A stretch of DNA of 64,000 nucleotides from Chrysomallon squamiferum (taxonomy: Eukaryota; Mollusca; Gastropoda; Neomphalida; Peltospiridae). The stretch spans positions 1,065,573 through 1,129,572 of the forward strand of contig CM022669.1 of the NCBI GenBank assembly GCA_012295275.1. Reading direction: 5' to 3'. The notes under the pieces were generated by a model. It worked only from the letters and a program-made list of their open reading frames with translations. It was not told the origin of the DNA and made no database searches. Positions 12,021 to 24,653 of the stretch are shown in pieces; position 1 is the first letter of the stretch, and the number at the start of each line of letters is the position of its first letter. The translations under genes were made by a program, and so were the position numbers.

Positions 12021-15000
12021 TAAACAGGACACATGATATAATAATTTTTTTCTAGCAGACCATTAAAAAAAACTTATTAGTTATGATTATTTCTTTTAAA
12101 TGCCAGGTTTATGAAAATTGTTCAGCCAATGGAATTGAAACTACATAATCAACATTTGAATTTTTTTTGTAATTTTTATATTCTTTAGCTAGATAAAGTA
12201 ATAGAAAAAGTACATAACAATGAACTACATAGTTTTGAGTACAACATGCTACCATAGATTTTGAAAGTCAGGACTTAGGACACTGCAACAGTGTTTTTTA
12301 GCATGGTTATAACTGCAAAATTTCATAACACAGATCATTCTGTTTATCTCTGATATATGATTATAATAATATAACAGCTGCCAGTGTAGTCTAATATAAA
12401 AAATAAGTAAAAATAATTTTAAAAATTCTAATATGTTTAATAACTGAACAACTGACCTTGCAGATGTTCAATTTTTTCATACAGCTCCACAACAGACTTC
12501 AAAATGACTTCTTTTGGTCCCGTGACCAATGTTTCATAAACTTTAAAAAAAAAAAGATGACATAAATACAAATCAATGTCATACTTATTTCAAATGTTAA
12601 ACTTAAAGCAAAAAATGTTCCACTGACAGTTTTAATATACTTTTCAATACAAATCTCCACATAAATGAAAATGTTTATCAAACTTTTCTAATCTATATAC
12701 TCACACCTTCAAAGAGAATTGTTTGAAATGTTCAATTTTGAAATAATGTTAACTATTTCAAAACTGTAAAGCTGCCACATTTTGTAAGGTCTATATTTAA
12801 ACAGAAAGACAATATTATTTTCCCAATTAAAACTGAATATACAAATACTGTTTGTTTTAAAACAGTTTCAAATCATTTTATGAACAAAATACTTGAAAAT
12901 CATTATTAAAGTTTGCACATTATATTACCAGGTATTGCTGTTGTGAAAAAACGGTACCTATTGGTGTTGATGTGTACAAGAATTGTCTATCGCTAACCTG
13001 TTTAATTATACTGTAACTAGTTGAGCTATGTCAGTTGTATTCAAATTAATTTTCCTATTTAATGGCTTTTTCAAACAACATATTCATCTGCACAACTAAA
13101 CTATGTATAGTTACTTTTGTTTTTTGGTGTTTTTTTACTTAATGATATCTGATGAAACTTAGAGGAAATACATCTTTGAGCAAAGTAAAATGACTTGAAG
13201 TATTGAAGTATCTGCCTGTATGAGCTAAGGAGACAGGACAGACTAAACATGGATGTAGTTTGAAAATGAAGTCTGAGAATGAAGTAACTTGATATAAAAT
13301 GCTTACTGGAAAATTTAACAATCCAATCAAGCTCAAGTTTGGTGGGGAAAATAAAATGTTGCTTTTCATTGATTCAACATCCAGTCAGATGAGACAAGAA
13401 TATCAAATAGTCCACATTTTCTGCAGGTATAGCTGCACTAATGCTAACTTCATCAAAGCTTGAAGAAATACTCAAAACATTTTAATCAATTTATAAAGTA
13501 AGAGGAAATTTGAGATGGCTTCCATAACACCATCAGTTGTTTTGTAGGCAATGATCAAGAGCTGAAATCACATAGCAATTTATAGCAATATACTTGAAAA
13601 CAGCCAGCTTGTTGAGATACAGTGGTTTTCAGTCAGTGTTATTGTTTGTACATGTAGTAAAATTATAATTTTAATGGACATCAATAAAAATAGGTTTTGG
13701 TCAACTTTTTAAAATTGTTATTGTTTTAATGTTAATTACATGAAACTGTAAAAAGTTTAACTTACTCATTTTTTTGTTTTCTGAAGAGTTTTCTTCACAG
13801 ATCTGGGTACAAATGGTTTGATGCTGTGACATATCAGTACTTGAGAACACTGGAGCTGATTCAGTATTTTCCTCATCACACTTAGATTCTTCATCTGACT
13901 CATGTTCCAGTTCAAATGTTGAGTCACTTGTAAGTGGACCAGCATGTTCTGGAGACAGTGTGTGATCTGAATTAATGTCAGTTACTGCTTGCAAAGGGAG
14001 TGGTTCTATTTCAGAACATGTATCACTGGATGGAAAAAGGCCATTCTCATCTTGAATTATATTCAACTCAGACAGACCATTCTGTGACCGCTCTTTATTT
14101 TCACAATCCTTCCAATTATTCTGATCTGCAATGTTCATGTCACTGAAACTATCAGTTTGATTTTCTTCTATTTTATTTAAGTACATTTCTTTTTCTAAAC
14201 TGACTTCACATTTATTCATATTATTTAGCACATTTGGATCAGAACTAGTTAAAAAATTTTCATCATCACTTTGAATTTCTAAAATATCAACTTCAACATC
14301 ATCAGGTGAATGATCAATGCCACAGTGGTTTCCTGTGAGGCAATTATTTTCTGTATTCAAGGAATTATTTGCTATAAAATTAAGTGAAACTGTTTTAACT
14401 GAACCTTCTAAAGCTGTATCAGAATTGAAACATTCAGAAACATTTGTAATTTCACTTGTTTGTTCAATTTCAGAATGAGGACCACATCCTCCAACTGAAT
14501 TTTTTAGTAGATCCTCTCTTTTCTTTGAATACAGATGAGGTTTTCTATTTGTTGGTGATTCACTTCTGTTTTCATCAGTATTACAGCAATCATTATTTTC
14601 TTCTGTTTTTGTTGACTTTATGGCTGACAAGATAACATGCAGACACTTATCATTTAGCAAAAAACATCCTGTGTGATCACATGATGAATCAGTCATTGCA
14701 AAATATCTGCAGTACTGCTGAGGACAACCTTTCAGTAGTATAGATTTACTGTGAACTACTGACAATACTTGCTGCTCTCCAAACACAGAGTACAGATCAC
14801 TTAGGAGATACAGTTTTCTCTTACCTTCTATGATGTATTTCACTGAAACACCATCAACCAAATCTACTCCACCTTTAACACCACTTAAAACTCTGTTTTC
14901 TTTCCTTGTAGCAGATTCTTGCTCATTTTCTAAAAACATCTTTTCATTATCTGCAGAGTCAGTTTTGTCACTGTTGGATGTATCATCAGATCTTTCTGTA

Positions 15001-18000
15001 ATAGCCAAACCTCCACAGTAGATAAAAGTACTGTCACTTGAAACTGAACAAATTTCATCATCGTCTGTCACACTTTCTCCATTTTCTAACAAACATCTTT
15101 CAGAGAATTCTGATCCATTCTGGGTGTCTTTGCAAAAATCACTACAAATCAGTTTTGGATCTTGAAAACACACCTCATCATTTTTGATTACAGAAATATT
15201 TTCAGATGTTTTATCTGAACTTGTCAAAGTTTCTACTTCACAAAGTTTGTTAACAGTTTTCAGCTGGTTTGTCATTTCATAATCTGTGTATGGTTTTTCT
15301 CCATTTATATAGTGGTACAGCCGATTTGCATCTTTCACTAATATGATGTCTAAATAAAAAGTCCCTGATACATTTCCAGCAGTCATATCAGCAAGAGCTT
15401 TTCTTCCATACATGTTGTACTTTTTATTGATCTCCATCAAGTATTCGATTACCTCAGTGCGACAGCTGTGTTGCAGTTCATAATATCCAATATGAAGAAT
15501 TTTGCTTTTAACTTGATAGACCTTTTGTTTACTAGCAGTAAAACACTTGCATACAAATTCCTTCATAATGAAATATTTCCCTTCAGGAAGATTCAAACAC
15601 AATAATTTGCTTCCATGGTATTTGACTAATCTTAGTTCACTGTGTCTGTAAATAAGAACTTTGTCATACTCTAAACAACAACACTCACAAGTTACCTTTT
15701 CACTCTGTTTTGTGCACACAGCTCTTCCACTGACATTTCCATTTGATTGTTTTTCTCTTCTAGTCACAATTCTGTTTATAATTTTTTTCTTAACACTTTT
15801 CAGTGGCTTTTTCAAGAAAGGTCTATAGTTCTTTGATTTTCCAATACCTTTTTCATTTCGGCCCATTTTTAAGGAATATTTTCCTTTGCTCATTTTCACT
15901 GTCATTGTATTTCCTGTACTCAGACAATTTGCAAACTGATTTCCCTTCAAGACCTGACAACCAAAACCTGTCATTTCTTTTGAACAAGATGTAATTAATT
16001 TACTATTGCCAATGAACAAATCCGTCTGACAGGTGTTTTTTTCTGTTTGTACATTATCATGTTTTTCTGATGTGATGTGTTTATTTGTAAAATTTTGGTG
16101 GGTGGTTTTGGCATGTTTGGAAAATGACCCAGATACATCATACCTGGAATCACTGCAGGATCTTTTCAGTATTTTGTTAGGAAACTGAGAATTCTCAGAC
16201 AAAGAGAAACAATTATTTTGGTGTGTTCTGAGAATAAGTTTTAAGGAACAATCCGACTGATCTACATACATTATGTTCTCATCTTGCCCTTTTGTTCCAG
16301 TGTTTAGTGAAATTTCATCCTTTTGCACAACCTGATTTTTCAAAACACCAGTTTCACTCTGAGTTTCTGGTGGTATATGTGAACCATCATTGACAGTGTC
16401 ATTCAGTACTTTTCTTCTTGATTTGCTATCATCCTCAAGCAATTTTTCAGTGTTCTCAATACCTGCAGGGTCTTGTTTTTTCAAAGTACCAAGTCTTACC
16501 AAAGAAGATGACCTATTTCTTGACACACTGGAGACAACTTCATTTTTATACTTTTTTCTAGGAACATATTTTATAACTGGCAACAAAAGATCATCTGAAA
16601 ACTGTTCTTCACAAATAGTTTTGTTTTTCAAAAGACTAGAGTCAGGTGCACACCCTGAAACACATTCATTATTTGTGTTAAGTTCAGCTTGTGTTGGTGA
16701 TAAAACATATGTTTTTGATACATCACTGGAATCAGGATCAGTTCCATCAAGTCTATCAAAATCAATAACTAGGCAATCTTCATCACCCATGTCTTGGCTG
16801 CATGCATGATCATTTGAAGATGTGACTTTGACTGCTCTAGGAACAACTAGAATAGAGTTTTCTTTATTTTCAGGATCACTGTCCCTTTCAATCTGAGCTG
16901 ACAGTTCTGCTTTCTTGCTGTCAAAAACAGTCTGGAAATCATTAACACTAGAATATTCTGTAAGCTCTGAAGATGGTGTGTTGTCAATATCCATATGTAG
17001 ACCTGCAGGTGAGAATGGAGATGAAGAATTCATCATAACTGAACTTTTTTCTTTTAAAATAATTCCACACTGAACCTCTGAGTTTGTATCAACTGGCATA
17101 TTCACTATTTCAGTCTCACTGTTATCATCAGTACTAGTCTTAGGAGAATCCAAGCTGCCAGATGGCATTTTGTACCACTTCTGCACATTGAAATTATCAG
17201 CACAATCCACTAAATCTGATATACTGTTTTTATAAAGCTGATATTCTAGTGCATTTGTTGTTGACAAAACTGAATCAGAAAACCTGGGTTTACTTGTTTT
17301 TGAATATTTAACCTGCCCATTGTTTGTAGGTGATGCATGTTCATAATGGTGGTTTTGGTGACAGGGTGTGCTATGAAGCATGGCATTATTTCTCTGATAC
17401 ATCTGCGACTTTTCCTCATTATACCCTCTTGTACAAGACACATTTGTTGGTAAAATGGCTGATGATCTACAATAAGTGTGGCTTAAAAAATTATTATTTT
17501 GAAAAGGAGTCCTTTCCGATCTTTGAAGATGAGTGCTGTTGTTTTGAAAAGGTATGGAAGTGGACATCATGTACTGATTCTTTTGGTTGGCAGGTAAAAA
17601 AGAACTAATATGATGATAATGTGAACTTGCTCTGTATTTTTTGAGCCACTGATGTGAAGTATTCAGTGAACTGATGCTGGCTTCATTCATATTTCCACTT
17701 GTCAGTAAACCATGATGTCGTCTCTGTAATTGGGTCATTACACTATAATTATTATGACAGCTACTGAACTGTTTTTCATTTAGCTGAAGAGGCATGTTGT
17801 GAACATCTGATATGCTGTATAGAAAGTTAGTCTGTCTAGCTGGTGGCTGAAACCTGGTTGGACTGACTGTTTGGTGAGAAGCTAACCTGTCTCCTGTGTT
17901 TGAATTCAAGTCTGGAAAAAGTGTTTTATTATAGTTTTCATGATACTGCAGTGAATTACCTGTTATCATTTGACTCTCTGCAATATGATCAACTGACTGC

Positions 18001-18326
18001 TGTAACTGGCCATTAGAAACTGACCAGCTGCTAAATGGACTTTGAGTCATGTTCTGCTTTTCATACTGAATGACACCACTTGCTGGTCTGGGTGTAGTCA
18101 GACTGAAAAGATTCATTAAAGATCCTTCAAAACTGTGTTGACAGTTTAGTGTCTGTGATAACATTAGCTGTTCTTCAGCAGGTTTAGCAGCATAGTATCT
18201 CTGGTTCTGTGAGTTAGCATCACCAAAATCATTCTGATGTGCGGTGCTGGGGTACAGACTGTTGTACCATCTTGAATCACATTGTGCATTGTGAAAGTTT
18301 GGACCATTTTCTGAAAGTCCAGTCAT
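11056..18326 (-). CDS. Uncharacterised 1592-aa nuclear-type protein, one giant exon plus three small ones
   Basis: Exons (minus strand): 18326-13766, 12540-12457, 11434-11351, 11105-11056. Phases match at all three junctions and the frame ends in TAA. An acceptor (TTTTCAG) 18 bases before the ATG shows that the 5' UTR has an upstream exon. Residues 1-400 are rich in Asn, Gln, His and Ser; 400-800 are acidic and Ser-rich; about 809-858 is strongly basic, like a nuclear localisation region. About 878-975 and 1157-1235 are the only folded-looking parts. Their pattern (Lys-X-Leu-aromatic-Leu, then Cys-rich helices, beginning VDGVSVKYIIEGK in the second) recalls SKI/SNO/DAC winged-helix modules, but weakly. 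The tail from the three small exons forms a short coiled coil ending FAKSFKDAEDE. I do not recognise the family; a chromatin or transcription role is inference only. Confidence 0.85.
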
Positions 18327-18345
18327 TTCATGTTTTTCTTATTTC

Positions 18346-19859
18346 CTGAAAATAACAATAAGTTAATATAAAAGCATTGATATCATCCTGTTATAGCAAC
18401 CTTCATATGTCCTCTTGTTTTCAAATGTTTACACTTTACTAAACAATATTCAATTATTTACATCTGGATAACAATATATGTCCTCATAAAAAATAACAAA
18501 AAGCTGCTTATCATCCATTTGTTATAAAAATTAATGGTGTTTCGCAGATATTTTTATTTTTATTATTTAAAAAGTTGTTTTCCACTGAAAGGCCAAATCT
18601 GAATAACCATGAATGGTATAATGAACAATAAATGTACTATGGTTTGGGTTTGTCATAAGATGTAGAAATCAAGATATGTAGTATTGTCTTTTTTTAAGAT
18701 TTTCGAATATACAAATTTTATTTTATTTATGCAAGCAGAAATTGTGATGCAGTTAGCAATTACAAGAAACTTATTTCTTTTATGAGGATTTATTAATTAA
18801 TGTTTAACAGAAACCTGTTTTGTAAACATTTTTGACAAGTCTATACATATTTTAAACTGCAACATAAAACTGACAATTAACTGAGAAATAATTCCCAACT
18901 AAGTAATGTTAGTCTGTTCAACACTGAAGTAAAAAGTGAAATGTGTGTGTGCCAGCATTCTGTTCAGAAGATGATTCATTCTGCTATGAATGTGGATGTA
19001 TTAATGATTTTTGTTCAACAGTGATTTTATAAAGTCTTTATTACTGGACTGGTGGGTAACCTATTAAAAATTAAAATAACACAGATAAGGTTTACTAAAA
19101 TGTCACATTCTATAATACAAATTTAATTTATATAATAATATAAATATATAGTATGTAATATATTCTGAAATCTGACTGGTTATAAAAATCACATTTAAAG
19201 GTATACTGAAGGAAAAATACATATAATACCATGATTTTTATTTTCAAAATAATGAACTGTTATAATGGATAACAGTAGACCTAGGTTCATCTACTCATTT
19301 CTTTCTTAATATTTATTTTACTTATTACCCAATGTTTTTCTTATAATTGCACTAGCCTCTGTTTTATTAATCATTTTTGTTTGTGAATATTAAATAGCAA
19401 GCATTCATTAATTATAAGTAAATCAAGAATATTGATTACAGTGATTAACATTATAAACAGAAATACAGATCAAAAGGTATTACAGCAGACTAGGTATATT
19501 CAATGGAATATTTAATGAATTTTTAATAATATTTACATACAGCTCCTTGTTAATTAAATTTAAAGAACATTTAATTAATTCAAATTATATTAAAACTTCT
19601 GAAAATAATAATAATTATAAATACTAAATATTTACATTCATAATGTGTAAACATGTTTGTATTTGTTTCATACTATTTTAATTTATTTATTGTGTGAATA
19701 CATGAATTTATGAATAGATTTAAAAGGGGGACAGCACTTGATAAATTTAGTTCAAATCTTGTTAGAGAGCTATAAAAAATGATAAGTTACAATTATTAAC
19801 ATTATAATAATATTCTTATAGAATTATACGTTAGTCAAATGCATTATTATATTATAACA
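18346..19859. other. Probable 5' UTR intron of the minus-strand gene
   Basis: AT-rich DNA between the acceptor at 18346 and the promoter-like block near 20 kb. No exon, RNA gene or recognisable transposon is seen. Confidence 0.45.
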
Positions 19860-20345
19860 GGCGAATCGCAATAGTGCCAATACTATGCAATGACCTGGAC
19901 ACCGAGTAACTATAAAACTGGTGGAAGAGTTTCGATCGTTCACCCTTCACTCCTGTTCTATATAAGTACAATAATTATTAAAAAATAAATAAATGAATAA
20001 AATAAAATTACTACACCTACGAGAACTCGGAATTAAGAAGAAAAAAAAAAATGGAAATAATGATCGTTCCGCTGCACATAAAAAGTTTTTAAACGCTCAG
20101 AAATCAAGCACCGATACAACAAAGCTTCGTACTAACCGGTTTGCTTCTACTCAAGAAAATAAGTCGGAAACCAAAATGGCAGTGAATTATCCAATATCTA
20201 AACAAGAAACGTGCTCGCTTCTCTGCTGCAAATCAAGAGGCGAATATGATGACGTCACAGCTATTAAGGGGTCCAACCCTCCCTTACCTCTCTATAAATA
20301 ACTTGTAAAAGACTCAGGACTTTCGAACAAAACTGTGTCGAAATT
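19860..20345 (-). promoter_or_regulatory. Putative promoter/5' exon region of the 11056-18326 gene
   Basis: This block has more CpG than its surroundings and holds a perfect CRE palindrome TGACGTCA (20250-20257), an AAAATGGC YY1-like site near 20172, and on the minus strand a good splice donor (GAGAG|GTAAGG) at about 20288 that could end a non-coding first exon. A 102-codon plus-strand frame at 19993-20301 looks fortuitous. Assignment to the downstream minus-strand gene is by position only. Confidence 0.35.
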
Positions 20346-20537
20346 TTTTTTTAAAAGTTACAATAAGAAGAAATTTTAATCTGTGTAAAAAAATTAGGAA
20401 ATCAACCCTTTTGCCTCAATTAGCCGATGTTTTTAGCTGCAGGCTAAGAACAAATAATTTGACCATAATTATAAAATTTCGGATGTTAGTAATAATTTTT
20501 GCTTTGATAGATAAAACCATTTAGAAAGTTTAACAGT

Positions 20538-20593
20538 TGTGCCTGTCCTAGACGTGCTTCAGAACGTTAATTTTTTTTTTCCATTCCATTCCA
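20538..20593 (+). repeat. SINE-like fragment related to the insert in the 5' LTR
   Basis: TGTGCCTGTCCTAGACGTGC, followed by an ACGTT and T-run tail and short CCATT repeats, matches the segment at 28837-28907 (TGTGCCAGTCGTAGACGTGC, ACGTTCATTTTTTT, CACTT repeats) with few mismatches in the core. Confidence 0.5.
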
Positions 20594-20730
20594 TGTAAGA
20601 CAGTGAAAGGATCGGAGAACAGATTTATCTGTATGCAGGCCTAATTATTTTCATTATGATTTTCATTATGTGAATGAAATGTTTAAGAATTAACAGTGTA
20701 TTATCTGCCAATTCTTGGGCTTAAAGGTCT

Positions 20731-20749
20731 TATAATAATAATAATAATA

Positions 20750-20796
<47 letters not shown>

Positions 20797-20900
20797 ACAG
20801 GTAATAAAGACTTGAAATAAACACAAACAAATAAATAAATAAAAATTAAATAAAAAAATAAAAAAAAAAAAATAAAAAGTAAAAAAAAAAAAAAAATAAT
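20731..20900. repeat. Simple repeats: (ATT)n and A-rich block
   Basis: A run of about 20 AAT/ATT triplets (switching strand sense near 20750) is followed by (AAAT)n and A-only tracts to about 20900. The following 0.65 kb to 21560 contains no gene that I can support. Confidence 0.85.
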
Positions 20901-21559
20901 TGAATGCTAAAGATTTAAATGACTTTTTAAGATCGTGTCCGCTACGTGTGTCTGTTGTGTGTTTTAGAGTAAATCTCTGAAAACACTGTTTACATCAAAA
21001 TATAAATTTTCAGCATGTTTGTGTAATCCGTTTCACGCACGGAATTCACGAATTCAGGAAATGTAAAATGTTTTCATGAAATTACTGTGTCAGTGGTCTT
21101 ATGAAATCACTGTTATTCGACTCATTGTGTAACCATATGAGATGTTTTTATTGGTTTTCAGCAAGTCTATATATCATGGACATAATCATCATATACTTGG
21201 CTGGGAAATGTAGGGACGTTTTTACCTGACATCACATTTTGATCGTGGACAGCTGTTTTAATGCATTTGCTGAGCTAGCAATACAATCACTCGCATCACG
21301 TGACCTGAAAAGACTACATTGTATGTTTTATCTTCTAGATGCTAAGTCAGTTTGCTAGTTAATAACTTACTTTTCTATATTACTATTAACACATTAAATA
21401 TATTTTAATAATAAACAGTATAAAAAGATATTAGAATTGCAACTCGGGTATGGCCCGTAGTAATAGTAGGATTTTACCCAGATTCATGATTGCTGCATTA
21501 AAATGAAGCATAATAATTATTTAAATTCAACACATATATCTCTAGACTCTACGGCTAAA

Positions 21560-22210
21560 AGATGAACAAATAAAAAATTACAAACAAATATAATCAAATA
21601 GTAATATTCATTACAATCAAACCTATCAGTTTTATTAAATATTTATTAAATAGTAATTATTAATATCAACAGCTAACAAAGTTTATTAATCATGACTTCA
21701 GTTAGTTCAATATTCCATATCCATATTATTACAGTGTATGATAATTATAGGTCATGTAGATGTAAAAATAATAGGAAACTTGTAAATACCATTAATATAG
21801 TTCCACTCCCTCAGACACAAACGAAATGGATGGTCATTAAATCATTTCAGACATTCTTGAAATTCATCCAGTACTAAAAACATATCGTCTCTGTATCAAA
21901 TTATGTAAGTTTCGCTCAATCCCGCATGGTGAAAGTTACCTTCTAAACAATAGCAATTCACTTTAGTTTGCCATTTCTTTCATAAGCCCAATGTTCTGAC
22001 AGTTCTGTTAACTGTCGAAGGAAAGCATTAACTCCTAGCAGAGCCCATATTAACAGGTGTCATCTGTTCCTGGCACTTTGACAACCCGCATTTAATTGCT
22101 TGCTCACACTAATACGATACCTCTGCCTATAATCACATCTAGTACTTATCTTGAGTAATAATAATTACATTGTATAAAAGTCTCATTATAAATCTTTCAT
22201 TATGTTTAAG
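21560..22210. repeat. Dispersed repeat family, copy A (most diverged)
   Basis: Shares, in the same order, blocks with copies B (25390-25870) and C (27120-28245): an ACAATCAAAC region, TATTCCATATCCATATTATTA (shared with C), a TTCTGTTxx block before a GCATTAAC-like block, TTAAC-GGTG, CTGGCACTTTGACA and AATTACATTGTATA. No open frame of note is found, so it is likely a non-autonomous element. Confidence 0.6.
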
Positions 22211-23174
22211 AATAATAATAATAATACTAAATCAAAATAGGACATCAGTGTAATTGAACCATAAATTACCTTTGGGTTTTGTATAACGGAGCAGTTTAAC
22301 AGTCTGATTTCAGGATTTTATTTGTAGCTAATTCTGCAGGATGTAGCTAGGCGTGGACCTAATAAGAAGAATAGGAAATGAGTCACTGCGGGTCCATTAT
22401 GTTTCTCTCAGTCAGATATATCTTGATCTAAGCCGACTCAAGCTGGTCATGTCTAACTGGATATTTGTTTGTTACAAGTTTTATCTTCTCACTGTTTCTT
22501 TGTGCTGTATGTTATGTATTACTTCTTATCGTTGTTCGTGAGAACAAAGCTCATACAAACGGCCTATTTTTGCACATATTTTGATAATTATATGGTTGTA
22601 TACATGAAGTTTTATCTTTTTTTTTTTTTTAATTTGTCTGCATAGTGTACTGTCTATGCATCTTTTCTTGAGAAATCAATATATATGTATTACTTTGTTA
22701 GTTTAGTAGTTTATTTTCTATGCTTAATTTCCCGTTAGCTATTAACTAGTATTACTTAGTCTGTAATCCCGATGACAAGGCAGTAGATTTTTGATAGCTT
22801 TTATTAAGACGTTTTTAATTAGTGTTAATTTACGTATTTATCACGAATGTTTTATTTATTTCCTTACTGACATATTGAGAGAGATATTTAACAGGTTTAT
22901 GTATTTTTCTTCCCGTCTTACTCTATGATTGTAATGATAACCGCAGCTTGCCTTTAGGGCGAAATCTGTCCTAAGTGACAATTCTGACAAACACAAGTAA
23001 GTAACGAACTAATTTCACACCTATAGAACTGTTTATTCAGTTCACAAGAACCACAACAAAACACAACAAATACACTTTTGATGACCAATAACCACTTGCT
23101 TTTGCTTACTAAAGTACAATATTATATCAGAGTTTAATATCACAGTTATAGATGTAATATACACAGTATCTCAC
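22211..23174. other. No gene seen
   Basis: AT-rich DNA with a T-run at about 22617-22632. Short frames only; nothing recognisable apart from the left flank of the transposase remnant. Confidence 0.5.
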
Positions 23175-24290
23175 TCAACTCTTGGTTTTGGTTGCCATGA
23201 GGTTTCCAGCGAATGTTGTGACCAGCTCCTTGGATGAACTCTTCAGTTTCCACACAGAAGGATGAGAAACTCCACACAAAAGTTCAATTCTGTGATTCCA
23301 TGACTCACAGAGATTGTTAGTGTGCTGTTTGCCATCATTCCACATCTGTGGAGGGAAGAGCGGAGGGATGTAAGGGAGCATGATGACGTCCTGTCCTTCG
23401 CCATCTGGAGCGTGGCGTTGAATCCGTTGAGTACGAATAGATGGTGTTGAAAAGAGGTTCCATCTGTTCTAGTGTATTGTTGTGAAGGAACTCAAGGCCT
23501 GCAGGCAGATCATCGACAGGAAGTAAAGCTTAATGAATCCATCATACCACAGAACAGTTTAACGTCTTCAGGGTCCTTGTAGCGCTGAGTAAGCCCCGAG
23601 TCCTGCACCTTACGCTGTGTCGACTGGGTAAGATGGTAGAAACAGCCTTGTACTTTACATAGCACACAAGTCACAGCAAGCACCATTGCCATCTCTAAAT
23701 CTATTACTACAGTCGAAGGATCAGGGTTTTGCTGCAGTTTGGAACACTTGTCAACAATAGCATGTAGCAGGTTATCGTAAGTTTCTTGCGACTTGCTTTG
23801 GAGTAGAGCACAGAGTGTTCACACAGCAGTGTACGTTACATCCAGGAGGAGTAACAACTTGGTTTCCATCCATAAACCAGGTCTCGGCAGTCGATAGATG
23901 TTGCAGAGATCACTGGCACCAAATAGATGATTCTTGGGTCTGGACTGTTGAGGATTAGGTCCTGTTGTCAGCCCACTTTCCCTCGACGAAATCTTGAAGA
24001 GTTTCAGGTTGAGGAGGAATGTCGTCAAGTATTTGGTTATGTTGCGTACGTGTTACTGACTCTTCCCTGCCAAGTTCAACCGTGGCAGTTTGACTCATGG
24101 CTTGAGTTATTATCTGGCTTAGCTTGTTGAAACTTTGCTTGGATTGCTGCTTCATCTGAGAACGGCATTTGACAGTGGCTACTTTTGTATCAGATGGATC
24201 GTGGTGATGGCCTGCAACTAACTTTGGATCATCATTATCCAAGCTTGTGCTTAGAGCTGCTTTGCAATCAGTAGTCTGTCCGCTGTACAC
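23175..24290 (-). pseudogene. Broken Mutator-like (MULE) transposase with FLYWCH-type N-terminus
   Basis: Read on the minus strand, four blocks in order resemble the FLYWCH/MULE family. At 24290-23955 comes a Cys-Ala-Leu/His-His-His stretch like the end of a FLYWCH finger, then a linker. At 24028-23819 comes a remnant of the FQxxP-Leu and DVTY start of the catalytic domain. At 23692-23510 come CFYHLTQSTQRKVQDSGL and a following helix typical of the MULE core. At 23381-23175 comes TNNLCESWNHR followed by GVSHPSVWKL, the classic C-terminal ESWH/HPS-W motif. Blocks are separated by frameshifts and stops, so it cannot make an intact enzyme. Confidence 0.75.
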
Positions 24291-24299
24291 ATCGCCACC

Positions 24300-24653
24300 T
24301 TATGTTACGAGGCTTAGTTATCTGTTTAGTGTAAATGAAACCATTGAATATTAACTTCTAACCACCTGTGTTGCTATTTATGACTTACATTGTGAACAGA
24401 GTCAAACTTTCTAATGAAAGCTAATGATATTTTCATTTGTATTTATTGTAATAGAACTGCTCGGTAGGAAGCCATTCCTTCAGAGGTGCAATTATTTTTG
24501 TAACCAGCACTTAACTGATTATCTTATTTTTAGAGAGAGACATGTCACAGATTTTATTAAATCAATTAAAATTATTATTTAATGTTTTTGTGTTGCTGAG
24601 GATAGCAACATTTTTAAGTTGGGAAGTGTGTAGAATGGAGACATTGTTTCCTG
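24300..24653. other. Flank between two transposon remnants
   Basis: No gene is seen. Weak similarity to the far side of the inverted-repeat element begins near 24627 (GTGTAGAAT, matched inversely near 26178), so the arms may extend into this stretch. Confidence 0.4.

Noticed and set aside
19993-20301. 102-codon plus-strand frame
   Set aside because: No recognisable domain; lies in promoter-like DNA with a poly-Lys run from an A tract.
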